Below are positions 1-6,689 of a DNA stretch of 9,521 nt, piece by piece (the stretch's first letter is position 1; each line of letters begins with the position of its first letter). The DNA is from an uncultured Lacibacter sp. (GTDB lineage: Bacteria; Bacteroidota; Bacteroidia; Chitinophagales; Chitinophagaceae): NCBI RefSeq assembly GCF_946479605.1, contig NZ_CAMLGT010000146.1, positions 1 through 9,521 of the forward strand, in the 5' to 3' direction. The notes beneath the pieces are model-generated. The model was not told where the DNA came from. It saw nothing but the letters and a program-made list of their open reading frames with translations, and did not search any database. Made by a program: the position numbers and the translations under genes.

Positions 1-45
1 ACCACTGCATTATTTACTACGGCAGTAAAACATATACAGCTCAGT

Positions 46-1464
46 TTGCCACAACAAAGATCCGGTCGCATCTTCCTGTTGTTCATACTCCTGTTCTACA
101 CTGTTCGCACAGTGCTCTGCATTTTTCTTTACCCGATTGATTTTGACGAAGCAGATACCTATCTTCTTTTCAGCTCACAAGGGCCATTGGTATCAGCCAG
201 CTTTTATCCACTTCCAAACAACCATATTCTTTTTTCTGTTCTTACTTCCATCACATCCTGGATCATTCCAAATCCTGAAACAGCGCTGCGGCTGCCACTT
301 GTGTTCATTGGAATTTTTCTTCTGTACTTTATGTTTGGCTTTCTGAAACGAATCTTTTCTGAAACAGCAGCCTTTGCCGGTGTTTGCCTGTTTGCAGGAA
401 GTTATCCTGTTTATCTTTTTTCCTTTTTAGCAAGAGGATATCTTTTGCTGCTGCTGTTTTACACAGTTGCATTTTATGCGTTTTATCAATTGGTCATTCA
501 AAAAAGGAATGAACGGAAATATAAACTTCTATTCATCATTGCCAGTATTGGCGGGTTGTACACCATCCCTACTTTTTTATATGCACTGGCAGGGTTTGGT
601 TTGTTCTGGTTTATCCATTTGCTTTTCAACGGCAGCAAAGCAGGTTGGCTTGCTTTTTTTAAAAGTTTCTTCCTTACAGGATTTGTAACTGCTGTTCTTT
701 ACACACCGGTATTGATTACTGCAAGATGGGAAACGCTGCAGCCATACATGAACCCTACTTACCAGCAAAGCGACACGCTGGTTATGTTCCGGTTTTCATT
801 CCGTTATATGGTGGAATATTTTCTTTCGCCCAATGTTGTCATGGCTGTGATGATTGGCGTGGTTTCTATTGCTGGAAGTATGCTGATTTTTCGAAAACTA
901 ACGAATGCCCAACAACAATTACTGTTGTTTTGTTTTTTACAATTGTTATTCCCGTTTCTTATCTTTTTTGCACTAAAGCAAGCTTTTCCTGTAAAACCGT
1001 GGATGCATCTTACAGTTATCATAGCAGTTTCAGGTGCTGCTGTTGTTCATTTTTTTTACAGCATTTTTCCAAAGCTTAAATCAATATTATTATTGCTGCC
1101 GTTTTTAATACTGGCAGGGGAGACGTTTATCTCTTACACCTATCGTAAAAAAGCGATTGTAGCACAGTACAATTCCATTGCAGCACATGTTGAACCATTC
1201 ATAAAATCGGGAAACATAAAAACTGTATATGCTGATATTCCTTATTTTAAAACAATGATGAGTTTTTATGCATACAAGCATCATCAAAAAGTTACAGCCT
1301 ACAGCAGCCGCAAAAGAAGTAACCGTTTTGAAAAATTTGATGCTTCCAAAAAATACGATCTCATTTTTACAGCCACAGGAAGACCGCTTTTACATCAACT
1401 TCAGCATCAATACGACACATTGCTGGTAAAAGACAACATCTTTGTATTATCAATCAGGAAATAA
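46..1464 (+). CDS. GT-C-type glycosyltransferase-like integral membrane protein (5' end uncertain)
   Basis: Likely a polyprenyl-phosphate-sugar-dependent glycosyltransferase of the GT-C/GT39 (ArnT/PMT-like) type, acting at the inner membrane with its active site facing the periplasm. About ten hydrophobic segments are visible, starting at residues 9-29, 83-100, 107-128 and 131-150 and ending near 367. The first loop after TM1 carries D34-E35 in an FDEAD context, where GT-C enzymes place their acidic catalytic or metal-binding motif, followed by an NNH motif at 58-60. ARGY at 129-132 resembles the conserved Arg/Tyr segment of GT39 proteins. The last ~100 residues are soluble. Donor and acceptor cannot be inferred. 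The start used is a TTG. The frame has no stop and no ATG or GTG back to base 1, so the true start may lie outside the window. It converges with the M16 peptidase gene, 7 bases apart. The membrane enzyme class is fairly secure; the exact family is inference. Confidence 0.8.
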   Translation: MPQQRSGRIFLLFILLFYTVRTVLCIFLYPIDFDEADTYLLFSSQGPLVSASFYPLPNNHILFSVLTSITSWIIPNPETALRLPLVFIGIFLLYFMFGFLKRIFSETAAFAGVCLFAGSYPVYLFSFLARGYLLLLLFYTVAFYAFYQLVIQKRNERKYKLLFIIASIGGLYTIPTFLYALAGFGLFWFIHLLFNGSKAGWLAFFKSFFLTGFVTAVLYTPVLITARWETLQPYMNPTYQQSDTLVMFRFSFRYMVEYFLSPNVVMAVMIGVVSIAGSMLIFRKLTNAQQQLLLFCFLQLLFPFLIFFALKQAFPVKPWMHLTVIIAVSGAAVVHFFYSIFPKLKSILLLLPFLILAGETFISYTYRKKAIVAQYNSIAAHVEPFIKSGNIKTVYADIPYFKTMMSFYAYKHHQKVTAYSSRKRSNRFEKFDASKKYDLIFTATGRPLLHQLQHQYDTLLVKDNIFVLSIRK

Positions 1465-1471
1465 ATCTCAA

Positions 1472-2710
1472 TTAATTCCTGCTCAGGTAAAACAAAGTAT
1501 TGCTGTTGCGTTCATCGAATAGTTTTTTGCTTTCTTCCAATACTTCTTCGGCTGTAATGCTTTGGTATTTCGCCAGCTCATCGTTCATGAGTTGTGCATC
1601 GCCCAGCAGTTCATAAAAAGCAAGACTGTTTGCCCGGCTCATCACACTCATATCTTCAAACAGGATTGTACTTTCTGTTTTATTGATCACTTTCTGTAAT
1701 TCCTTTTCGTCAACCAATTCCTCGGTCATCTTTTTCACTTCTTCATTGACGGCTGCTTCGGCATCTTCAATCTTTATACCCTTCACCAGTTTGCCTTCAA
1801 TGGTGAGCAAGCCATTATCAACACTTCCAAAATGATAACATTCAATGCTGCTGAACAATTTCTTTTCCTTCACCAGTTTTTCATACAACCTGCTGCTGGC
1901 ACTGCCGCCAAGAATATCGGTAATAAGATCTGTTACATAATAGCCTCGTTCAAGTCTTGATGCCATGTGCCATGTTTTTACAAAAGCATCCAATGGCACA
2001 TCTGCTTTTACTTCAAGACGGCGGGCTTCTGTTTGCACAGGTTCTTTTGGCAGATTGCGAACATATTTCTCACCCGCAGGAATTGGTCCAAACCATTTTT
2101 CAGCAAGCTTCAATACATGATCTGTTTCTACATTACCAGCCACAACCAGGATGGCATTTGCCGGTGTATAATGTTTAAAAAAGAAATTTTTTACATCCTG
2201 CAGTTGTGCATCTTCAATATGTTTCAATTCCTTTCCAATCGTCATCCATTTATACGGATGTTGTTTGTAAGCCATTTCCCGCATTTTATGCCACACATCA
2301 CCATACGGTTTATTGAGGTAGTGTTCCTTAAACTCCTCACTCACTACTTTGCGTTGTACGTCCAGGCTTTTTTCACTGAAAGCAAGACTGAGCATACGAT
2401 CGCTTTCAAGCCAAAATGCTGTTTCTAAGTTTTCAGCAGGTAGCTGGCAGTAATAATTAGTGAGATCGTTGGTAGTGTAAGCATTGTTTTCGCCCCCGGC
2501 CAATTGCAGCGGTTCGTCGTAATCAGGAATATTTACGGAACCGCCAAACATCAAATGCTCAAACAAGTGGGCAAAGCCGGTTTGTTTTTCATTTTCATCA
2601 CGGGCACCCACATCGTACAACACATTTACCACTGCCATAGGCGTAGCAAGATCTTTATGAATAAGTAACCGTAAACCGTTCGCCAATGTATATCGTTCAA
2701 ACTGGATCAT
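1472..2710 (-). CDS. M16B family zinc metallopeptidase (insulinase/processing peptidase-like)
   Basis: A 412-residue peptidase of family M16, which cleaves peptides or unfolded protein segments inside a closed two-half chamber. The inverted zinc motif HxxEH is intact (H48-L-F-E51-H52), and the third ligand is probably E126 in the VVSEEF segment about 74 residues later, close to the family spacing. The second M16 domain follows, with the SSRLYEKLV segment (near residues 275-283) that holds the family's Arg/Tyr substrate-binding pair. One chain therefore has both the metal site and the Arg/Tyr pair, as in homodimeric bacterial M16B enzymes. Length matches that subfamily. The start is an ATG giving MIQFERYTLANG, the usual N-terminal strand of the domain. 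No signal peptide is seen, so a cytoplasmic location is inferred. It lies 88 bases downstream of the aspartyl protease gene on the same strand, with no TAnnTTTG match between them, so cotranscription is possible. The substrate is unknown. Confidence 0.93.
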   Translation of the reverse strand: MIQFERYTLANGLRLLIHKDLATPMAVVNVLYDVGARDENEKQTGFAHLFEHLMFGGSVNIPDYDEPLQLAGGENNAYTTNDLTNYYCQLPAENLETAFWLESDRMLSLAFSEKSLDVQRKVVSEEFKEHYLNKPYGDVWHKMREMAYKQHPYKWMTIGKELKHIEDAQLQDVKNFFFKHYTPANAILVVAGNVETDHVLKLAEKWFGPIPAGEKYVRNLPKEPVQTEARRLEVKADVPLDAFVKTWHMASRLERGYYVTDLITDILGGSASSRLYEKLVKEKKLFSSIECYHFGSVDNGLLTIEGKLVKGIKIEDAEAAVNEEVKKMTEELVDEKELQKVINKTESTILFEDMSVMSRANSLAFYELLGDAQLMNDELAKYQSITAEEVLEESKKLFDERNSNTLFYLSRN

Positions 2711-2776
2711 AATAATTGTATCACTTAACTGGTGAAAAGAAATTCTCTTTTTTCGAAAAAGAATGTAAAATTCGGT

Positions 2777-2795
2777 AAAAAACGTTTGAGCAAAC
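2777..2795 (-). terminator. weak candidate intrinsic terminator after the aspartyl protease
   Basis: Read on the minus strand, a short palindrome GTTTG-CT-CAAAC begins 3 bases after the protease stop codon and is followed, after one G, by six T residues. The stem is only 4-5 bp and AT-rich, and the loop is very tight, so at best it would stop part of the transcription before the M16 gene. It could equally be chance. Confidence 0.22.
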
Positions 2796-2798
2796 AGC

Positions 2799-3983
2799 TT
2801 ACTTTAAAATACTGCCGATTTTTAACTCAAACATCATGGGATGTGTATTGCGGAAAATGAGGATACGCAGTTTTTGTCCCGGATTTTGAAGCAACGCTTT
2901 GTATTGACTGATACTGTTGCTGAAATTGTTCTCTATTCCAAAAATAATGTCACCCGGCATTAGCCCTGCTTGTTCGGCTGGTGAACCCTGCTGAATTTCT
3001 GTGATCATTACCTTTCCGTCAATGAAATAATAATTCATGCCGGTGTAGGAATAATCAAATGCTTCACGCATGTGTGTGTTGGGAGTAATATGAATCAGCC
3101 GTTCAGGATAATTCAACACAATATTGAACCGGCGAAGCAGATCGCTGCCAAGCAGCCCCTTTACAGCCGGATAGCCCAGCACATTTGCAGAATCGCTGTA
3201 CACATGCAGTGGAATTTTTTTAAACTTATATGGCCCCAGTTTCATCCGCTTTAACGTGGTAAGACGCATGCCAATCTTTCCAATCAACCCTTCCACCTGT
3301 GTGTTTACCGATTTCCTGTCTTTGCTGATAAGCGTGCTGTCTTTAATAAACTGCTCCGACATTAATAACGCAAGACCGGCTCCGGTATCAAAATAAAAGT
3401 TGAGCAGGTACGAACGCTCATCCTGTACGTAATGCTGTGTAACAGGTATTGAAGCAAAGGATGGGCGCAAAAAAGTTCCACGCTTGGGATATTTATAGGT
3501 ACCGGGCATGTACACACTCATCATGTGTTTATCGTAATCAAGCGCCACAATATACCTGCGCAGGAAAGAAAATCCAATAATGCCATCTACACGCAAGCCA
3601 TACACTTCTGTGAGTATCTGGTAGTCGTTAATATGAAAATCCAGGTTGGTTACATCCAGCCCCGGAAAATGCAGTGTGCCGTTTTTATAATAGTGGATAT
3701 TTTTTATCCCGCCAATGCCCCGCACAGTTCTGTCGCTTGGTTCAAGAGGCAGCTTGTAATAAAGTGCGGTGGTGGTATCAAGTGAAATACCGCCACTTCC
3801 AGTATCCAGTATAAAATTCAGGGTATCGGGCAGGTCGTTCAATGTGGCGTGAAGGATAATAATGCCGCCGGTAAGTTGCTCAAACTGAAAGCTGGTAAGC
3901 AGCCGGGCCGTAGGATATTCGCTGCCCTGGGCAGAAAGCTTTCCGCAAAACAGCAGCAGCAATATGGTTTTAGCAATCTTCAA
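2799..3983 (-). CDS. exported retropepsin-like aspartyl protease with C-terminal PDZ domain
   Basis: A 394-residue predicted envelope protease of clan AA. Residues 1-19 are a typical Sec signal (Lys, then a Leu-rich core, ending KLSAQ). Two aspartyl active-site motifs are present: D60-T61-G62 (ILDTGSGG) and D199-T200-G201 (YFDTGAG). Each is followed about 77-80 residues later by a hydrophobic-hydrophobic-Gly motif, GIIG at 134-137 and GLLG at 276-279. The chain therefore has two complete half-sites and could fold as a monomeric, pepsin-like enzyme. Residues about 315-390 are a PDZ domain, with ITEIQQGSPAEQAGLMPGD at 327-345 matching the usual PDZ ligand-groove and Ala-Gly-Leu segment; it may bind substrate C-termini or regulate the protease. 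The start is TTG. The in-frame stretch upstream to the nearest stop has no ATG or GTG, and the signal peptide starts directly at this TTG, so the call is firm. Substrate and role are unknown. Confidence 0.9.
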   Translation of the reverse strand: MKIAKTILLLLFCGKLSAQGSEYPTARLLTSFQFEQLTGGIIILHATLNDLPDTLNFILDTGSGGISLDTTTALYYKLPLEPSDRTVRGIGGIKNIHYYKNGTLHFPGLDVTNLDFHINDYQILTEVYGLRVDGIIGFSFLRRYIVALDYDKHMMSVYMPGTYKYPKRGTFLRPSFASIPVTQHYVQDERSYLLNFYFDTGAGLALLMSEQFIKDSTLISKDRKSVNTQVEGLIGKIGMRLTTLKRMKLGPYKFKKIPLHVYSDSANVLGYPAVKGLLGSDLLRRFNIVLNYPERLIHITPNTHMREAFDYSYTGMNYYFIDGKVMITEIQQGSPAEQAGLMPGDIIFGIENNFSNSISQYKALLQNPGQKLRILIFRNTHPMMFELKIGSILK

Positions 3984-4043
3984 TTTTAAGAATAATAAAG
4001 GCTTAACCGGAAAGACAACCTGAACCTGCAGAACGCTTCATGG

Positions 4044-4070
4044 TTGGTAAAATATCCCTGTGTACCTTTG
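4044..4070 (+). promoter_or_regulatory. candidate Bacteroidota-type promoter for mqnC
   Basis: TACCTTTG at 4063-4070 matches the TAnnTTTG -7 consensus of Bacteroidota promoters exactly. A TTG at 4044-4046 sits 16 bases upstream, one base short of the usual -33 spacing range. It would leave a 5' untranslated region of roughly 100 bases before mqnC. It is the only exact -7 match I saw in the intergenic spaces. No comparable box was found for the divergent protease gene. Confidence 0.38.
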
Positions 4071-4183
4071 CTTTCACTAATTTCACGAAATAAACGAATG
4101 AACACGACGAGAAGGATGAGTTATTTTTTGACAGATTCCTGTTTTGTCGCTTTGTTACGATTCGTTTCTCAACCCTACACAGT

Positions 4184-5308
4184 ATGAACCTCAACGATCT
4201 TTATCAAAAGGCTTCGAACTTTGAATTTTTAACGGTAGAAGAAGGAATGTTCCTTTTTGAACATGCTCCGCTTACCGAGTTAATGTTTGTGGCCGATGAA
4301 CTCCGCAAACAGCAAGTGCCGCATGGTAAAGTAACCTGGCAGATAGACCGCAATGTAAATACCACTAACGTGTGTATTGCCAATTGTAAGTTCTGCAATT
4401 TCTTTCGCATACCCGGACATCCCGAAGCATACATCACCGATATTGAAACCTATAAAAAGAAGATCGATGAAACCATCCGCTGGGGTGGCGATCAGTTGTT
4501 GTTACAAGGTGGGCATCATCCTGAGCTTGGGCTGGATTTTTATGTGAAGCTGTTCAAACAACTCAAAGAATTATATCCAAACATTAAACTGCACACACTG
4601 GGACCGCCCGAAGTAGCACATATTACCAAGCTGGAAAAAAGCACACACCATGAAGTGTTGAAGGCGCTGAAAGAAGCTGGTATGGATTCACTGCCCGGTG
4701 CAGGCGCAGAAATTTTAATTGATCGTGTACGACGACTGATCAGTAAAGGAAAATGTGGTGCGCAGGAATGGTTGGATATTATGCACGAAGCACATAAACT
4801 CAATATTACCACCAGTGGTACCATGATGTTTGGTCATGTGGAAACCCTTCGTGAACGTTTTGAACACCTTGAGAAAATCCGTGAAGTGCAAAGCCGCAAA
4901 CCGGCTGAAGCAAAAGGCTTTCTTGCTTTCATTCCGTGGACCTTCCAGGATGTTGATACATTGCTGGCAAAGATCCGTGGCGTACACAATTTAACTACCG
5001 CTGAAGAGTATGTGCGTATGATTGCGATGAGCCGCATTATGTTACCCAATGTAAAAAACATCCAGGCAAGCTGGTTAACAGTTGGTAAACAAACTGCACA
5101 ACTTTGCTTACATGCAGGTGCAAACGATTTTGGCAGTATTATGCTGGAAGAAAATGTCGTGAGCGCCGCAGGTGCACCCCACCGCTTTACTTACAAATCT
5201 ATACAGGATGCCATTCGTGAAGGAGGTTTTGAACCGCAACTCCGCACACAACAATACGAGTGGAGGGAATTGCCGAATGTGATAGAAGAGCAGGTGGTGA
5301 ATTATTAG
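4184..5308 (+). CDS. mqnC: cyclic dehypoxanthinyl futalosine synthase (radical SAM), menaquinone biosynthesis
   Basis: MqnC turns dehypoxanthine futalosine into its cyclic form in the futalosine route to menaquinone, using an S-adenosylmethionine radical made at a [4Fe-4S] cluster in the cytoplasm. The 374-residue length is normal for the family. The cluster motif CxxxCxxC is C64-C68-C71, in a TTNVCIANCKFCNF context typical of MqnC/MqnE enzymes. Features favouring MqnC are LLQGGHHPEL in the strand after the cluster loop, the SLPGAGAEIL segment, TMMFGHVET, AFIPWTFQ, and ANDFGSIMLEENVVSAAG near the C-terminus. The start is an ATG. It is divergent from the aspartyl protease gene and ends in a strong terminator, so it is probably monocistronic. 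No other mqn gene is in the window, which fits the scattered mqn genes usual in Bacteroidota. The sister enzyme MqnE is the main alternative but fits less well. Confidence 0.95.
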   Translation: MNLNDLYQKASNFEFLTVEEGMFLFEHAPLTELMFVADELRKQQVPHGKVTWQIDRNVNTTNVCIANCKFCNFFRIPGHPEAYITDIETYKKKIDETIRWGGDQLLLQGGHHPELGLDFYVKLFKQLKELYPNIKLHTLGPPEVAHITKLEKSTHHEVLKALKEAGMDSLPGAGAEILIDRVRRLISKGKCGAQEWLDIMHEAHKLNITTSGTMMFGHVETLRERFEHLEKIREVQSRKPAEAKGFLAFIPWTFQDVDTLLAKIRGVHNLTTAEEYVRMIAMSRIMLPNVKNIQASWLTVGKQTAQLCLHAGANDFGSIMLEENVVSAAGAPHRFTYKSIQDAIREGGFEPQLRTQQYEWRELPNVIEEQVVNY

Positions 5309-5382
5309 GAATATAGAAACGCTCCTTTCCGACTAAAGCCATTCAGGCAGGGATGATGATGCAGATTGATGTGGATTAACAC

Positions 5383-5423
5383 AAAACAGAACAGCCGATG
5401 CGATGCATCGGCTGTTCTGTTTT
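5383..5423. terminator. strong intrinsic terminator downstream of mqnC, symmetric
   Basis: Two perfectly complementary 18-base arms (5383-5400 and 5406-5423) flank a 5-base loop CGATG. The GC-containing core is framed by AAAAC on the left and by a GTTTT tract running into TATAT on the right, so the hairpin has the form of an intrinsic terminator on both strands. On the plus strand it would end mqnC transcription about 75-115 bases past the stop codon. An ATG in the loop at 5403 could lengthen the next reading frame, but it is inside this hairpin and is not a credible start. Confidence 0.9.
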
Positions 5424-5450
5424 ATATCATATATTGCAGTAAAACTGTTT

Positions 5451-5906
5451 ATGAAAAAGATAATCATTACCCTTTTCCTGTTTACAATAACTTACAGCAG
5501 CTACAGCCAGACTTGCGAAGAACGGGAGCAGGAGCTTCTGCAAGGATTTGGAGCAATATCAGCCACGCTTGTATATAACACATACATTGCCATTGGTGGC
5601 CAGGCCGATGGATTAAATAAATCCAACACTCCAGAAAAAGTAAAAGAGTTGATGAGTGAACAGATTTCACTTATGAGTACGCTTGTAGAAAGTATGGAGC
5701 GAATGATCAAAAACAAAACGATAAAGAGCGAGGATGATATCAATTACTCTAAACAGCTTATTGAAATTTTAAAGGGCCTGGGTAAGCAGGCTAAATTCCT
5801 TGCTGATTATTGCGACAGTCGTTCTATTGATGATATTAAACGATTTGAGGAACAACGAAAAATAAACTGGGGCAACATCAGCAAATACATGGGGCTGGAT
5901 TCTTAA
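5451..5906 (+). CDS. small secreted alpha-helical protein of unknown function
   Basis: Not a family I recognise. The 151-residue product starts MKKIIITLFLF and has a clear Sec signal, with probable cleavage around residues 17-20 (SSYSQ). There is no lipobox cysteine at the right place, so export to the periplasm or beyond is more likely than lipidation. The mature part is polar and mostly helical-looking: EEREQELLQG, then an LMSEQISLMSTLVESMERMI stretch and KQLIEILKGLGKQ. It has just two cysteines, C22 and C121, which could form one disulfide joining the ends. The ATG at 5451 is chosen because a longer in-frame start at 5403 falls in the loop of the mqnC terminator and would bury the signal peptide. 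Only 27 bases separate the terminator from this start, so any separate promoter would have to overlap the hairpin. Being a real gene is likely; its function is unknown. Confidence 0.75.
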   Translation: MKKIIITLFLFTITYSSYSQTCEEREQELLQGFGAISATLVYNTYIAIGGQADGLNKSNTPEKVKELMSEQISLMSTLVESMERMIKNKTIKSEDDINYSKQLIEILKGLGKQAKFLADYCDSRSIDDIKRFEEQRKINWGNISKYMGLDS

Positions 5907-6225
5907 AAAACAGGAACATATATTGCCTGCAGCGGTTTTGCTGCAGGAGCAGCCAGTAACAGCAGTATGAACGGAATAATGAATTACTGGCAATATGTAC
6001 CTCCGGGAATTATAACCGTATGTGCACTATTTCTGAGGTTTTGATGCTTCGTTGCCGGATGCTTCATTTAGCTTTATTAAACGCTTTGCTGAACGCTTGT
6101 AATGTCCTGAAAAAAGTTTACAGGTTATCTTGTACTGAAACAGGTTTAAACAAACCACGGTTGGGGGAATCAAAGCAAACCCTTTCAGCAAATACTGTAG
6201 CTTGCACAAAAAAAATCACCCAACA
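5907..6225. other. gene-poor intergenic stretch
   Basis: About 320 bases between the small secreted protein and the DinB-like gene. It holds one clean hairpin at 5926-5947 and a 25-codon ORF at 5967-6044 (MNGIMNYWQY..., hydrophobic second half) that is in the same frame as the preceding gene but separated by its TAA. No exact TAnnTTTG box was found ahead of the DinB-like gene; TATCTTG near 6126-6132 is an imperfect match without a properly spaced TTG. A longer plus-strand frame running from 6020 into the DinB-like gene has no protein-like features. Nothing else is recognisable, and no tRNA or known structured RNA is apparent. Confidence 0.6.
5926..5947 (+). terminator. hairpin after the small secreted protein gene, possible weak terminator
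   Basis: Perfect 8-bp stem, CCTGCAGC and GCTGCAGG, around a GGTTTT loop, starting 20 bases after the stop codon. The stem is GC-rich, but no T tract follows (the next bases are AGCAGCC), so it lacks one half of an intrinsic terminator. It could instead protect the 3' end of the mRNA. Confidence 0.3.
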
Positions 6226-6681
6226 ATGGATTCACTTTTCAATACCTGGAAAACAAGCCGCAAGATTTACAGTAGTTTTTTCGACAGATATACACTCGAT
6301 CAGCTCAATCATATACCAACAGGCTTCAGCAATAATCTTATCTGGAATATTGGTCATGTAATAGTTGCACAGCAATCATTGATCTATCGTCTGTCAGGTT
6401 TGCCCATGTATATTTCAACGGAGATGGTCGATCGTTACAAACCCGGCAGCAAACCAACAGCAGCTGTTTCGCAAAATGAGGCAGATGAACTGAAAGAACT
6501 TTTATCATCACTCATTGAAAAAACAGAAGCTGATTACGCCAACGGAAAGTTTGTACGCTTTACTGAACGTATGACGGGTACGGGTTTCTATCTCGCTACA
6601 CTACATGATGCATTTCAATTCAACAATTATCATGAAGGATTGCATCTTGGTTATATGAACAGCATCAGCAAATTCGTATAA
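6226..6681 (+). CDS. DinB-superfamily (DinB_2-like) putative metal-binding protein
   Basis: A 151-residue four-helix-bundle protein of the DinB/YfiT-like superfamily, whose members usually bind a divalent metal through three histidines. Some of these transfer thiols, but most are uncharacterised. Expected ligands are visible as H44 in the NIGHVIVAQQ helix and H136 and H140 in NNYHEGLHLGYM, the characteristic HxxxH at the start of the last helix; H127 lies one helix earlier. An RLSGLP turn after the second helix and a DRYKPGSKP loop are typical of Bacteroidota members. The ATG at 6226 gives MDSLFNTWKTSRK and directly starts helix 1. A TTG 24 bases upstream would add only a polar HKKNHPT tail and is less likely. 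It is cytoplasmic, with no signal peptide. It converges on the TPR protein gene with 8 bases between the stop codons. The reaction is unknown. Confidence 0.85.
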   Translation: MDSLFNTWKTSRKIYSSFFDRYTLDQLNHIPTGFSNNLIWNIGHVIVAQQSLIYRLSGLPMYISTEMVDRYKPGSKPTAAVSQNEADELKELLSSLIEKTEADYANGKFVRFTERMTGTGFYLATLHDAFQFNNYHEGLHLGYMNSISKFV

Positions 6682-6689
6682 GCAATCGT

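Noticed and set aside
1455..1481. Inverted repeat CAGGAA/TTCCTG spanning the convergent stop codons
   Set aside because: Arms of only 6 bp with a 15-base AT-rich loop and no T tract; too weak to call a bidirectional terminator.
1967..2428. Plus-strand frame of 153 codons within the M16 peptidase gene
   Set aside because: Antisense to the intact zinc-motif gene; Phe/Cys/His-rich composition typical of a shadow frame.
6043..6066. Repeated GATGCTTC 8-mers near 6043 and 6058
   Set aside because: Two short copies only, with no further copies or structure; consistent with chance.
6202..6225. TTG start for the DinB-like protein
   Set aside because: It adds a short polar tail; the ATG at 6226 starts at the first helix as in family members.
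6020..6361. Plus-strand frame of 113 codons overlapping the start of the DinB-like gene
   Set aside because: It overlaps a recognisable DinB domain in another frame and has a low-complexity start without domain features.
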